From: Bradyrhizobium mercantei
Lineage (GTDB): Bacteria; Pseudomonadota; Alphaproteobacteria; Rhizobiales; Xanthobacteraceae
Direction: 5' to 3'
Length of the DNA stretch: 64,000 nucleotides
NCBI RefSeq assembly: GCF_001982635.1
Contig: NZ_MKFI01000007.1
Coordinates: 566,501 to 630,500, forward strand
Shown: piece after piece, positions 1 to 9,713 of the stretch
How positions within the stretch are numbered: the stretch's first letter is position 1
Layout: the number at the start of each line of letters is the position of its first letter
The notes under the pieces: generated by a model
Database searches by the model: none
Seen by the model: only the letters and a program-made list of their open reading frames with translations
What the model was told of the DNA's origin: nothing
Program-made: the position numbers and the translations under genes

Positions 1-1431
1 CGCTTTGGCCTCTCCTTCGATCATTTCGGCCGCACCAGCGCGCCGCACAATCATGCGTTGGCGCAGCATTTCTATCGAAGGCTCGACGCAGCCGGACTGA
101 TCGAGGCGCGCAGCTCGCGGCAGGTGTTCTCGCCGGCCGACCGGCGCTTCCTGCCCGACCGCTACGTGCTCGGCACCTGTCCGCATTGCGGCGATCCCGG
201 CGCGCGCGGCGATCAGTGCGACCATTGCGGCACGCTGCTCGATCCGCCGGACCTGATCGAGCCGCGCTCGGCGTTATCCGGTGACCGCGCCCTCGAGATC
301 CGCGAGAGCCGTCATCTGTACCTGCGCCAGTCGCAGCAGGTCGAGACGATCGGCGCATGGATCGACAGCCGCACCGGATGGCCACCCTTCGTGGTGTCGA
401 CCGCGAAGAGCTGGCTCAATGCGGACTTACGCGATCGCTGCATCACGCGCGACCTCGCCTGGGGCATCGCAGTGCCGCGCGAGGGATTCGACGGCAAGGT
501 GTTCTACGTCTGGTTCGACGCGCCGATCGGCTACATCGCGGCGACGCAGGAATGGGCGGACGCCGCGCCCGGCCGCGACTGGCGGCAGTGGTGGTTTGAG
601 GCCGACGACGTCAGCTACGTCCAGTTTCTCGGCAAGGACAACATCCCGTTCCACACCGTGAGTTTTCCGGCGACGCTGCTCGGCTCCGGCGAGCCATGGA
701 AGACCGCCGACGTGATCAAGGGATTCCATTGGCTGAACTACGAGGGCGGCAAGTTCTCGACCAGCAGGAAGCGCGGCATCTTCACCGACGCGGCGCTGGA
801 GGAGTTGCCCGCCGATCTCTGGCGCTGGTGGCTGATCGCGAACGCGCCCGAAAGCGCCGACACCGATTTCAACGTCGCGAGGTTCGTCGCCGACGTGAAC
901 AAGGACCTCGCCGACATCTTCGGCAATCTCGCCAACCGCATCATCAGCTTTGCGCATCGCGCCTTCGACGGCCTTATCCCGGACGGCGGCGCACCCGGCG
1001 ACGCCGAGCGGCAGCTCGCACATGACCTGGAGCAGCGCATCGCGACACTGCACCGCCACCACACGGCGCTGGAGTTTCGCGCGGCTGCTGCCACGACCCG
1101 CGCGATCTGGGACACCGCGAACGCCTACCTGCAACACGCAGCACCCTGGACCGCCATCAAGTCCGATCCTGACCGCGCGGCGGTCATCACGCGCACAGGC
1201 CTCAATCTTGTCGCGCTGTGCGCGACGCTGGCGTGGAGCATCGTGCCGAACCTGTCCGAACGCGTGCTCGGCGCGTTCGGACAAAACGATGCCGTGCCGC
1301 GCTGGCCCAATGGCCCACTGCTCCCGCCGCTCGATCGGGGCGCCGGTACGCCGGTCGCAAGGCTCGGCCCGCTGGTCGAGAAAATCAGCCCTGAAAAAGC
1401 CGACCATCTGACGAGCCGGTTCGGAGCTTAA
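1..1431 (+). CDS. metG: Methionyl-tRNA synthetase, 3' part (5' end outside window)
   Basis: Class I aminoacyl-tRNA synthetase charging tRNA(Met) in the cytoplasm. The reading frame is open from base 1, so the gene begins upstream and the HIGH motif is not visible. Seen here: a zinc knuckle with two CxxC pairs (CPHC and CDHC, about 60-77 codons in), the WFDAPIGY stretch of the catalytic core, and a KMSKS-equivalent written KFSTSRK near position 750. The rest is the helical anticodon-binding domain. There is no C-terminal tRNA-binding EMAP-like domain, because the protein stops soon after the anticodon-binding region. The KFSTS signature differs from the common KMSKS of the E. coli enzyme. The downstream oxidoreductase starts 69 bases after the stop. 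Family assignment is firm; whether this is the only MetRS of the genome cannot be judged. Confidence 0.93.
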   Translation, partial: RFGLSFDHFGRTSAPHNHALAQHFYRRLDAAGLIEARSSRQVFSPADRRFLPDRYVLGTCPHCGDPGARGDQCDHCGTLLDPPDLIEPRSALSGDRALEIRESRHLYLRQSQQVETIGAWIDSRTGWPPFVVSTAKSWLNADLRDRCITRDLAWGIAVPREGFDGKVFYVWFDAPIGYIAATQEWADAAPGRDWRQWWFEADDVSYVQFLGKDNIPFHTVSFPATLLGSGEPWKTADVIKGFHWLNYEGGKFSTSRKRGIFTDAALEELPADLWRWWLIANAPESADTDFNVARFVADVNKDLADIFGNLANRIISFAHRAFDGLIPDGGAPGDAERQLAHDLEQRIATLHRHHTALEFRAAAATTRAIWDTANAYLQHAAPWTAIKSDPDRAAVITRTGLNLVALCATLAWSIVPNLSERVLGAFGQNDAVPRWPNGPLLPPLDRGAGTPVARLGPLVEKISPEKADHLTSRFGA

Positions 1432-1500
1432 TGGCGTTTCGCTTCGTTGGAAAAGGCGTTATGCCATCCGCCAATCCTCTTCACTGACCAGGGACCAGCC

Positions 1501-2499
1501 ATGACAAACCTGCCCGCGCAAATGACCGTCGTCGCCATCAGCAAGCCCGGTGGCCCGGAGGTGCTGGTGCCGGAGACCCGCGCACTGCCAATGCCGAAGG
1601 CCGGCGAGATTTTGGTCAAGGTCGCGGCCGCCGGCGTCAATCGTCCCGACGTCGCGCAGCGCTCCGGCTCCTATCCGCCGCCGCCCGGCGCCAGCGACCT
1701 GCCCGGCCTCGAGATCGCCGGCGAAGTGGTCGCGCTCGGCGAAGGCGCCAAGCACAAGATCGGCGACAAGGTGATGTCGCTGGTCGCCGGTGGCGGCTAT
1801 GCGCAATATTGCATCGCGCAGGACGCGCAGGCGATGACCGTGCCGCCGTCACTGTCGATGCAGGAGGCCGGCGCCATTCCGGAAACCCTGATGACGGTGT
1901 GGCACAATGTGTTCGAGCGCGGCGCGCTCAGGGCAGGCGAGACGCTGCTGATTCACGGCGGCTCGTCGGGCATCGGCACGATGGCGATCCAGCTGGCCAA
2001 GGCGTTCGGCGCCAAGGTGATCGTCACCGTCGGCTCGCAGGACAAGGCCGACGCCTGCCTCAAGCTCGGCGCCGATGTCGCGGTCAACTACAAGACCGAG
2101 GATTTCGTCGAGGCGGTGAAGAAGGCGACCGACAGTGCCGGCGCCAACGTCATCCTCGACATGGTCGGCGGCGATTATATCGACCGGAACTATGACGCCG
2201 CCGCCGTCGAGGGCCGCATCGTCCAGATCGCGTTCCTGTCGGGAACACCGAAGGCGTCAGCCAATTTTGCCAAGCTGATGGTGAAGCGGCTGCACCACAC
2301 CGGCTCGACCCTGCGCCCCCGTAGTAATGCGGACAAGGCGGCGATGGTCGCGGCGATCGAGGCGAAAGTGCTGCCGCTGCTGCGCGAAGCCCGCGTCAAA
2401 CCGCTGATGGACAGCACATTCCCGCTGGAAAAGGCCGCCGACGCACACCGGCGCATGGAGACCAGCGAACATATTGGCAAAATTGTGTTGGTGGTTTAA
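1501..2499 (+). CDS. NAD(P)H-quinone oxidoreductase, zinc-independent MDR family (PIG3-like)
   Basis: Medium-chain reductase that would reduce quinones with NADPH in the cytosol. The sequence has the GroES-like N-terminal half (AAGVNRPDVAQRSG, then GLEIAGEV) and a Rossmann half with the GGSSGIGTMAIQLAK cofactor loop at about residues 145-160. It lacks the structural and catalytic zinc ligands of alcohol dehydrogenases, as expected for QOR/PIG3 proteins. I use the ATG at 1501, which follows AGGGACC and starts MTNLPAQMT; an ATG-less extension back to 1447 is open but has no ribosome binding site. Length (332 aa) is normal for the family. It may be expressed alone; the next gene begins about 120 bases on. 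Confidence 0.9.
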   Translation: MTNLPAQMTVVAISKPGGPEVLVPETRALPMPKAGEILVKVAAAGVNRPDVAQRSGSYPPPPGASDLPGLEIAGEVVALGEGAKHKIGDKVMSLVAGGGYAQYCIAQDAQAMTVPPSLSMQEAGAIPETLMTVWHNVFERGALRAGETLLIHGGSSGIGTMAIQLAKAFGAKVIVTVGSQDKADACLKLGADVAVNYKTEDFVEAVKKATDSAGANVILDMVGGDYIDRNYDAAAVEGRIVQIAFLSGTPKASANFAKLMVKRLHHTGSTLRPRSNADKAAMVAAIEAKVLPLLREARVKPLMDSTFPLEKAADAHRRMETSEHIGKIVLVV

Positions 2500-2620
2500 T
2501 TCTCGCAACGGAAGCAGGGGCGGAAACCCTTTGATTCCCTTCGCTTTCGTGTCATTTATCGCGCCACCTCCGGGCCGGTCGCCGGGCCCCGGGCAGTTTG
2601 TCGATCGCGGAGTACTGACA

Positions 2621-5497
2621 TTGCGTCTGATCAGGTGCCTTGCGCTGCTGGCGCTGGGCCTCATGATGTTTGCCGCTGCGCCTGCCGCGTATGCGATCGA
2701 CGCGGTCAGCGTGCGCAGTGATGCGCCGGCGATCGATTTGACGGCGGTTCTCGACCATCAACGCAGTGAAACCGACCGCATCCAGGTTTCCACCGCGCCG
2801 GGAACCGACGGCATCGTGCGCCGCATCGAAGTTCGCGCCCGCGAAGGCGGCCAGAACTGGGTGGTGTTCGCACTCGCCAACAACACCGACGACCAGCTCG
2901 ACCGCCTGATCGTCGCACCGCACTATCGCATCGTGTCGTCAGGCCTGTTGTGGCCCGACCTCGGCCTGTCGCGCATCGCCACCATCACGCCGTCGGTCGG
3001 CGATCGTCCGGAGCGGCAGGAGAGCCCGACCGCCGACGTGTTCCGCATCACGCTCGATCCCGGCGCCGTCGTCACCTATGTCGCGGAGCTGCGCACCGAC
3101 AAGCTGCCGCAGCTCTATCTGTGGGAACCCGACGCCTACAAGGACAAGGTCAACTCCTTCACGCTGTACCAGGGCATCGTGATCGGCATCTCGGGCCTGC
3201 TCGCGCTCGTGCTCACGATTTTGTTTGTGGTCAAGGGCAGCATCATGTTCCCGGCCGCTGCGGCGCTGGCTTGGGCGGTGCTGGTCTATATCGGCGTCGA
3301 CTTCGGCTTCTGGGGCAAGGTGCTCGACATGTCGAACAACGCCGAGCGCGTCTGGCGCGCGGCGGGCGAGGCGATCCTCGCGGCGACATTGCTGGTGTTC
3401 CTGTTCGCCTATCTGAATTTGAGCCGCTGGCACGTCCGCTACTCGCACATCACGATCGGCTGGTTGGTCTTCCTCGGCTCGCTGGTGGCGCTGGCGCTGT
3501 TCGACCCCGCGGTTGCCTCCGGCATCGCGCGCATGTCGCTGGTCATGATCGCCTTCGCCGGCTTCGCGCTGATCGTCTATCTGTCGACCCACGGCTTCGA
3601 CCGCGCGGTGCTGTTGATCCCGACCTGGTTCCTGCTGGTGGTCTGGGTGGTCGCGGCCGGCATGACGGTCGCAGGCTCCGTCACCAACGACATCGTAGGC
3701 CCGGCGTTGCTCGGCGGCCTGGTGCTGATCGTGATGCTGATCGGCTTCACGGTGATGCAGCACGCCTTCGCCGGCGGCGGCGCCACCACCGGCGTCGTTT
3801 CCGATGTCGAGCGCCGCGCGCTGGCGCTGACCGGCTCCGGCGACCTGATCTGGGACTGGGACGTCTCCGCCGACAAGGTGTTCACCAGCCCCGAGACCGA
3901 AGCCCTGCTCGGGCTGAAGCGCGGCACGCTGGAAGGCCCGGCGGCGAAATGGCTCGAGGTGCTGCATCCGCTCGATCAGGACCGCTTCCGCGCCGCGCTC
4001 GACAGCGTGCTCGACCAGCGCCGCGGCCGACTGGTGCAGGATTTCCGGCTGCGCACGCCGGACGGCCACTTCATGTGGTTCGCGCTGAAGGCGCGGCCGG
4101 TGGTCGGCTCCGACGGCGAGGTCTCGCGCGTGGTCGGCACGCTCACCGACGTCACCGAGTTCAAGAACTCCGAAGAGCGGATGCTGCATGACTCCGTTCA
4201 CGACAATCTGACCGGCCTGCCGAACCGCCGGCTGTTCATGGACCGCCTCGGCGCGGTGGCGAACCTCGCCAAGACCATGCCGAACCTGCGGCCGACCCTG
4301 ATGGTGATCGACCTCGACCGCTTCAAGCAGGTCAATGATTCCGTCGGCATCGCCGTCGGCGATTCCATCCTGCTGACGCTGGCGCGCCGTCTCACCCGCA
4401 TCCTCAAGCCGCAGGACACGCTGGCGCGGATGGCCGGCGACCAGTTCGGTCTGATCCTGCTGTCCGAGCAGGATCCGGCGCGCATCACCAATTTCGCCGA
4501 GACCATCCGCAAGACCATCCGCGCGCCGATCGCCTTCAACGACCGCGAGATCTTCCTGACCGCCTCGATCGGCCTTGCGCTGTCCGATCCGGCCGCGCCG
4601 CTCACCGACGAGATCATCAAGGACGCCGAGCTTGCGATGTATCATTCCAAGCGGATCGGCGGCGACCGCATCGACGTCTACAAGCCGGCGATGCGGGCGC
4701 GGAAGACCGACCGCCTGACACTGGAAAGCGACCTGCGCCGCGCCATCGAGCGCCAGGAGATCACGATCCTGTACCAGCCGATCGTGCGGCTGGAGGATCG
4801 TGCGATCGCCGGCTTCGAGGCGCTGGCGCGCTGGGACCATCCCAAGCTCGGCCGGATGTCGCCGTCGGAGTTCATCAATGTCGCCGAGGAGACCGGCCTG
4901 ATCGTCGATCTCGGCATGTTCGTGATGGACCAGACCGCGCGCCAGCTCGCGGTGTGGCAGCGCGCGATGCGCGCGCGCGAGCCGATCTTCGCCTCGGTCA
5001 ACGTGTCGTCGCGGCAATTGCTGCGCCACGACCTGATCCACGATATCCGCACCGTGCTGTCGCGCTCCTCGGTGGCGCGCGGCACGCTGAAGCTGGAACT
5101 GACGGAATCGCTCGTGATGGAGAACCCGGAGCACGCCGCCCAAATGCTGGCGCGGATCCGCGAGCTCGGCACCGGGCTGTCGCTCGACGATTTCGGCACC
5201 GGCCACTCCTCGCTGTCCTATCTGCAGCGCTTCCCGTTCGACACCATCAAGATCGACCAGTCCTTCGTCCGCACCACGAGCCGCGGCACCCGCCCGGTGA
5301 TCCTGAAATCGATCATCGCGCTGGCGCACGATCTCGGCATGGAGGTGGTCGCGGAAGGCGCCGAGACGGATTCGGACGCCGTCGAGCTCTACCAGCTCGG
5401 CTGCGAATACGCCCAGGGCTTTGCCTTCGGCGAGCCGATGGACGCGGATGCCGCCACGCGGCTGCTCACTGAGGAACGGCTGGAAGCCGCGAGCTAG
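2621..5497 (+). CDS. Membrane cyclic-di-GMP phosphodiesterase: 7TM sensor, PAS, degenerate GGDEF, EAL
   Basis: Inner-membrane signalling protein of about 958 aa. Order: signal peptide (about residues 1-26, ending AYA), an extracytoplasmic domain, seven hydrophobic segments (about 185-380, 7TMR-DISM-like), PAS (about 395-515), GGDEF (about 530-680) and EAL (about 705-945). The GGDEF signature reads AGDQF, so diguanylate cyclase activity should be lost. The EAL domain keeps GFEALARW, ELTES, DDFGTG and the KIDQSF segment, so hydrolysis of cyclic-di-GMP is expected, perhaps tuned by GTP binding to the GGDEF domain. I choose TTG at 2621 because it places a clean signal peptide at the N-terminus. 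The longer open frame from 2474 overlaps the previous gene and reads as low-complexity non-coding sequence. The stop overlaps that of the convergent small gene in a CTAG. Confidence 0.92.
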   Translation: MRLIRCLALLALGLMMFAAAPAAYAIDAVSVRSDAPAIDLTAVLDHQRSETDRIQVSTAPGTDGIVRRIEVRAREGGQNWVVFALANNTDDQLDRLIVAPHYRIVSSGLLWPDLGLSRIATITPSVGDRPERQESPTADVFRITLDPGAVVTYVAELRTDKLPQLYLWEPDAYKDKVNSFTLYQGIVIGISGLLALVLTILFVVKGSIMFPAAAALAWAVLVYIGVDFGFWGKVLDMSNNAERVWRAAGEAILAATLLVFLFAYLNLSRWHVRYSHITIGWLVFLGSLVALALFDPAVASGIARMSLVMIAFAGFALIVYLSTHGFDRAVLLIPTWFLLVVWVVAAGMTVAGSVTNDIVGPALLGGLVLIVMLIGFTVMQHAFAGGGATTGVVSDVERRALALTGSGDLIWDWDVSADKVFTSPETEALLGLKRGTLEGPAAKWLEVLHPLDQDRFRAALDSVLDQRRGRLVQDFRLRTPDGHFMWFALKARPVVGSDGEVSRVVGTLTDVTEFKNSEERMLHDSVHDNLTGLPNRRLFMDRLGAVANLAKTMPNLRPTLMVIDLDRFKQVNDSVGIAVGDSILLTLARRLTRILKPQDTLARMAGDQFGLILLSEQDPARITNFAETIRKTIRAPIAFNDREIFLTASIGLALSDPAAPLTDEIIKDAELAMYHSKRIGGDRIDVYKPAMRARKTDRLTLESDLRRAIERQEITILYQPIVRLEDRAIAGFEALARWDHPKLGRMSPSEFINVAEETGLIVDLGMFVMDQTARQLAVWQRAMRAREPIFASVNVSSRQLLRHDLIHDIRTVLSRSSVARGTLKLELTESLVMENPEHAAQMLARIRELGTGLSLDDFGTGHSSLSYLQRFPFDTIKIDQSFVRTTSRGTRPVILKSIIALAHDLGMEVVAEGAETDSDAVELYQLGCEYAQGFAFGEPMDADAATRLLTEERLEAAS

Positions 5498-5751
5498 CGC
5501 GGCTTCGGCATTCGCTTGAACTTGACGCTCTTGCCGTCGGTCTGGCGGGTGGCGATATAGCCAGCCTCGAGGCAGGCCTCGCGCTGCGGCATCTTCTCCT
5601 GCGGGCTGCGCAGGGTTTCCCACCACGAGGCCCGGTGCGCGGCGCGCGGCAGCGCCGCATCGATGATCGCCTCGATCTCCTCGAAGGTCAGCACGAATTC
5701 GGGCAGATGCTGCTTCTTCAGATAATCCCGCAGCGCGTCGTAGTCGTTCAC
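5494..5751 (-). CDS. Small DUF7662-like protein
   Basis: Short soluble protein of about 85 aa, function unknown. It matches the pattern I associate with DUF7662: a YDALRDYLKKQ start, an FEEIEAIIDAALPRAA helix and a WWE(T) motif, followed by a short basic tail. I prefer the GTG at 5751 (MNDYDALRDYL) because family members begin just before the YxxLxxYL motif and GAGGA precedes it. A GTG at 5784 would add 11 residues. It lies tail-to-tail with the EAL gene, the two TAG stops sharing the palindrome CTAG, and divergent from the diguanylate cyclase, about 115 bases away. Confidence 0.7.
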   Translation of the reverse strand: MNDYDALRDYLKKQHLPEFVLTFEEIEAIIDAALPRAAHRASWWETLRSPQEKMPQREACLEAGYIATRQTDGKSVKFKRMPKPR

Positions 5752-5867
5752 ATCGTCCTCAAGGCTCAGTGTTCCGGCAACCACCCGTTAACCCATTCGG
5801 CGGCCGCTGTCGCCACTTAAGGCGACAACAAGATTTCCCGTTGCATGACGGCGCTTTGGAGCGGGAC

Positions 5868-7361
5868 ATGCCATTTCGACGGGGAAAGGACGCAAGGCGG
5901 CGCTGGCGGCTATCGGCAAAGCTGCTGATCGTCGCATCCGTTGCGACCGTCCTCGGCTTTTCCGCAGTCTGCGCCGGGGTGATGTTCGACATGCGCCGCG
6001 GCGAGGAGCAGCTGGCCCGCCGGACCCTGGAGAATCTGGCGTCGGGCATCGAAGCCGACATCAGCCGCAACATCGAGCTCTACGACCTGTCGCTGCGCGC
6101 GGTCGCCAGCAACCTCGAGATGCCCGAGATCCGCAATGTCAGCAAGGAAATGCGTCAGCTGATCCTGTTCGACCACGCCGCGACCGCGAAGCATTTCGGC
6201 GCGATCCAGGTGTTCGACACCAAGGGCGACCTGACCATCGACGCCGCGAGCCTCGATCCACGGCCGGAGAACCGCAGCGACGAGGAATATTTCACCATCC
6301 AGCGCGACCATCCCGACACCGGGCTGTATATCAGCCGGCCGATGCTGCATCGCGGCGCCTACGCCATCGTGCTGAGCCGGCGCATCGTCGACGATAACGG
6401 CCGCTTCCTCGGCGTCGTGGTCGGCTCGATCCGCTTCAGCTATTTCCACGATCTGTTCGGCCGGCTGAACCTCACGCCGGGCGACACCATCACCGTGCTG
6501 CGCAACGACCGCACCATCATCATGCGGACGCCCTTCGATCTCGATGTGATCGGCAAGAACCTCGCCGAGCAGCTCGACTGGAAGGCCGAGAACCTGAAGG
6601 CGGGCGGCGCCTTCTCCGGCAAGGGTCCGGTCGACGACACGCCGCGGCTCTATGTCAGGCGCAGCAGCAGCGGGCCGCTCTACGTCGTGGTCGGCAAGCC
6701 GCTCGACGCCGTCTTCAACCTGTGGCGCACCGAGGCAATCCGGATCGGCGCGATCATGGCGTTCCTGATCCTGTTCGTGCTCAGCGCGACGCTGGTGCTC
6801 GCCCGCGAGATCGGGCGCCGTGCCGACGCCGAGGACAAGCTCGAGGAGATGGCGACCACCGATGCCCTCACCGGCCTGAAGAACCGCCGCAAGTTCGACG
6901 CCGAGATCGAGCGCGAGTGGCGCCGCGCCGGCCGCTACGGGCAGCCGGTCGCGCTGCTGATGATCGATGCCGATCATTTCAAGGCCTACAACGACACCTA
7001 TGGGCACCAGGCCGGCGACCAGGTGCTGGTCGGAATCGCGATCTGCATTTCGGATGCGGTGCGCCGCGCCGGCGATTGCCCGGCGCGCTTCGGCGGCGAG
7101 GAATTTGCCGTGCTGCTGCCCAACATGACCGCGCTCGAGGCCTTCAACCTGGCCGAGAGCATCCGCGGCAAGGTCCAGCAATGGTGCGAGGGCGAGCTGA
7201 TCACGACGGTGAGCGTCGGCGTCGCCAGCATGCGGCCGGTCGCGGGCCAGCAATGGTGCGACCTGATCGAAGCCGCCGACAAGGCGCTCTACGCCGCCAA
7301 GGCCAACGGCCGCAATCAGTCGGTGCTGGCCACCACGCCGAAGATCACGCTGGTGGCGTGA
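5868..7361 (+). CDS. Membrane diguanylate cyclase with periplasmic dCACHE-type sensor
   Basis: Makes cyclic-di-GMP from two GTP. About 497 aa: a basic N-terminus, TM1 (about 20-42), a periplasmic PDC/dCACHE-like sensor (about 55-290), TM2 (about 295-320) and a GGDEF domain (about 335-490). The active site is intact (RFGGEEF at about residue 409). Five residues before it sits RAGD, a canonical RxxD inhibitory site, so product feedback is expected. The ATG at 5868 (MPFRRGKD) gives the usual short basic leader before TM1; an upstream open stretch to 5769 lacks such a signal. Together with the preceding phosphodiesterase, the locus carries an opposed pair of cyclic-di-GMP enzymes. Confidence 0.93.
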   Translation: MPFRRGKDARRRWRLSAKLLIVASVATVLGFSAVCAGVMFDMRRGEEQLARRTLENLASGIEADISRNIELYDLSLRAVASNLEMPEIRNVSKEMRQLILFDHAATAKHFGAIQVFDTKGDLTIDAASLDPRPENRSDEEYFTIQRDHPDTGLYISRPMLHRGAYAIVLSRRIVDDNGRFLGVVVGSIRFSYFHDLFGRLNLTPGDTITVLRNDRTIIMRTPFDLDVIGKNLAEQLDWKAENLKAGGAFSGKGPVDDTPRLYVRRSSSGPLYVVVGKPLDAVFNLWRTEAIRIGAIMAFLILFVLSATLVLAREIGRRADAEDKLEEMATTDALTGLKNRRKFDAEIEREWRRAGRYGQPVALLMIDADHFKAYNDTYGHQAGDQVLVGIAICISDAVRRAGDCPARFGGEEFAVLLPNMTALEAFNLAESIRGKVQQWCEGELITTVSVGVASMRPVAGQQWCDLIEAADKALYAAKANGRNQSVLATTPKITLVA

Positions 7362-7420
7362 GGGCACACTCCCTCCGCATCGTCGTCCCTGCAACGTGTA
7401 AGGGACGCTCCGGCGGAAGG

Positions 7421-7594
7421 GCTCCCTCCGCCCTTGCGGGGGAGGGTTGGGGAGAGGGGTGCCGCACGGCAAGCTCTCTCCACTCAGTAAAGTATGCTCC
7501 ACGCGCCAGCCGAAGTCGCACGAGTCGACATCACGTCAATGATCTCGCCCGGGGCCACCCCTCTCCCCACCCTCCCCCGCAAGGGGGAGGGAGC
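7421..7594. repeat. Pair of inverted GC-rich repeat arms between convergent genes
   Basis: About 42 bases at 7421-7462 (GCTCCCTCCGCCCTTGCGGG, continuing into GGGGAGAGGGGTG) recur in inverted form at 7553-7594. Each arm also has internal dyad symmetry around CCGCAAGG. The arms flank about 90 bases of unique DNA in the gap between the convergent diguanylate cyclase and helicase genes. It resembles dispersed palindromic elements common in Bradyrhizobium genomes and could act as a bidirectional transcription stop. No open frame in it is convincing. Confidence 0.7.
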
Positions 7595-7637
7595 CTGAGC
7601 AGCTTGCTCACCTCACGTAGCGTAACACCAAGAGCGG

Positions 7638-9713
7638 CTAACCTCTCCGCTTCTTCTTTGGCTTCTTGCCGAACTTCGGTTTCGCAGCCGACACGTCGGG
7701 CCACTGCGTGAGCCCGGCGTGTCCGGCCTTGCCCCGATGTTTCTTTTTCTTGCCGAACCTCGGCTCGTCGCCGGATGTCGGCCTCGTGCCCTTTTCGTTC
7801 CGATCTAACCGGAATGGAGCTCTGGAGTCTCGCTTGGACGCGTAATCATCGCGCGAACCGCTCGCACCTTCCCTCGAAAACGCTTTGGTCTCGCGATCCG
7901 GCTTGCCGCGTCGCTTTGCTGCAACCTCATCATGCGGCTCCTCGCCACGAAGAGCGCCGCGTCCACCGTCGTCCTGATCGCGCCAAGGCTCGTGTCTCGG
8001 CTCGTACCGCGGCTCGCGCCTGGGCTTGCTTGCCGGCTTCTCCGCGCGCGCCTCGCGCTGCGGAGCGTCCCCCAGCGCCTCGATGCGGATGCTGTCTTCC
8101 TTGTCCGGACGCTTGATCTTGACGGCGAAGGAGTCCGCGACCCGCGCGGCGATCTCGAACTCGGTGGTCGTATCCATGATCTTGATGGCGCCGATGTCGC
8201 GTTTGTCGATGCCGCCGCGGCGGCAGATCATCGGCAGCAGCCAGCGGGCCTCGGCATTCTTCCGGCGCCCGATGGCGGCGCGGAACCAGACGGTCGCCTC
8301 CTCCATGCCGTGGCGAGGAGACTTCCCGGTCTTCGCTCGCGGTCCGGCGGCACGCTCCTCGCGGCGCGAGGCGCGCTCGCCGCGGTCGCGGCCCCGTCCC
8401 TCGCCGGGATCGAGAATGTCCTCCGGCGCAGGCAGGCGGGCGCGATAGAGCCGGGCAAGTGCTGCGGCAACCGCCTCCGGCGTCCGCTCGGCAAGCAAGG
8501 CTTGTGCGAGGACCAGATCGTCCGGCGTCGCCTCTTCGCTGAACACCGCATCCCTGAGCAGCCGATCATGGTCGAGCTTGCGGATCTCCTCGGCCTGCGG
8601 CGCGGAGCCCCAGACGATATCGATGCCGGCGAGATCGAGCAGCAATTCCGCGCGCCGCCGCCGTGCCGGCGGCACCAGCAGGATGCTGACACCCTTGCGG
8701 CCGGCGCGGCCGGTGCGGCCCGACCGATGCTGCATCACCTCCGGGTCCTTCGGCAGATCCGCATGGATGACGAGGTCGAGGCTCGGCAGGTCGATGCCGC
8801 GCGCCGCGACGTCGGTCGCCACGCAAACCCGGGACCGGCCGTCGCGCAAGGCCTGCAACGCCTGGGTCCGCTCGTTCTGGGTCATTTCGCCTGACAGCGC
8901 GGCGACGGAGAACCCGCGCTCGAGCAGCGCCGCCTGCAAATGCCGGACGGCTTCGCGGGTGTTGCAGAACACCAGCGCGCTCGGCGCCTCATGGAAGCGC
9001 AGCACGTTGACGACCGCGTGCTCGACGTCGTCGGCGGCGACGCGGATGGCACGGTACTCGATGTCGGCATGACCGCCTTCGTCGCCGGCGACCTCGATCC
9101 GGAACGCCTGTTGCTGGTATTGCTTGGCCAGCGCGACGATGCCGCGCGGAAACGTCGCCGAGAACAGCAGCGTGCGGCGGGTGTCCGGCGTGGTCTCGAG
9201 GATGAATTCCATGTCCTCGCGAAAGCCGAGATTGAGCATCTCGTCGGCCTCGTCCAGCACGACGACTCGCAATCCCGAGATATCGAGACGGCCGCGCCGC
9301 AGATGGTCGCACAGCCGGCCCGGCGTTCCGACCACGATGTGGGCGCCTGCGGCCAGCTCGCGCTGCTCGCGGCGCGGATCCATGCCGCCGACGCAGGAGA
9401 CGACGCGGGCGTCGGCATGTTCGTAAAGCCACGAAAGCTCGCGCTGAACCTGCAGAGCGAGCTCGCGCGTCGGCGCGACGATCAGCGCCAGCGGGGCGGC
9501 GGCCGGCTCGAACTGCTCGGCGCCGTCGAGCAGGTCCTTTGCCATGGCCAATCCGTAGGCAACGGTCTTGCCCGAGCCGGTCTGGGCCGAAACCAGGAGG
9601 TCGCGGTCGACGGCGTCGTCGGCGAGCACGGCGAGCTGGACGGGAGTGGGCTGATCGTAGTTGCGCTCAGCCAAAGCGCGGGCGAGCGGCGAACTTGTGG
9701 TCGGAAAGGGCAC
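7638..9713 (-). CDS. DEAD-box ATP-dependent RNA helicase with DbpA-type RNA-binding domain
   Basis: RNA helicase of the DeaD/CsdA/DbpA group, likely acting in ribosome assembly or RNA turnover. Motifs in order: Q motif PTPVQ, Walker A AQTGSGKT (about 43-50), DEAD in VLDEADEML, SAT in LFSATFP, and motif VI HRSGRTGRAGR. After the RecA2 domain come an Arg-rich linker, a DbpA-type RNA-binding domain (about 500-580, from TVWFRAAIG to IKRPDKEDS) and a very basic tail (FGKKPKKKRRG) of low complexity. I choose GTG at 9713 (VPFPTTSSPLARAL), which matches the usual family start; further in-frame starts upstream (9800, 9881) would add untypical sequence. Single gene, convergent with the cyclase gene. 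Confidence 0.93.
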   Translation of the reverse strand: MPFPTTSSPLARALAERNYDQPTPVQLAVLADDAVDRDLLVSAQTGSGKTVAYGLAMAKDLLDGAEQFEPAAAPLALIVAPTRELALQVQRELSWLYEHADARVVSCVGGMDPRREQRELAAGAHIVVGTPGRLCDHLRRGRLDISGLRVVVLDEADEMLNLGFREDMEFILETTPDTRRTLLFSATFPRGIVALAKQYQQQAFRIEVAGDEGGHADIEYRAIRVAADDVEHAVVNVLRFHEAPSALVFCNTREAVRHLQAALLERGFSVAALSGEMTQNERTQALQALRDGRSRVCVATDVAARGIDLPSLDLVIHADLPKDPEVMQHRSGRTGRAGRKGVSILLVPPARRRRAELLLDLAGIDIVWGSAPQAEEIRKLDHDRLLRDAVFSEEATPDDLVLAQALLAERTPEAVAAALARLYRARLPAPEDILDPGEGRGRDRGERASRREERAAGPRAKTGKSPRHGMEEATVWFRAAIGRRKNAEARWLLPMICRRGGIDKRDIGAIKIMDTTTEFEIAARVADSFAVKIKRPDKEDSIRIEALGDAPQREARAEKPASKPRREPRYEPRHEPWRDQDDGGRGALRGEEPHDEVAAKRRGKPDRETKAFSREGASGSRDDYASKRDSRAPFRLDRNEKGTRPTSGDEPRFGKKKKHRGKAGHAGLTQWPDVSAAKPKFGKKPKKKRRG

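Noticed and set aside
427-1407. 326-codon frame antisense to metG
   Set aside because: Mirror of the synthetase reading frame; no supporting start site or motif.
2939-5626. 895-codon open frame antisense to the GGDEF-EAL gene
   Set aside because: Arg/Gln/Glu-rich repetitive sequence with no motif; it mirrors the third-position GC bias of the real gene.
5910-7502. 530-codon minus-strand frame over the diguanylate cyclase
   Set aside because: Shadow of an intact GGEEF protein; no motif of its own.
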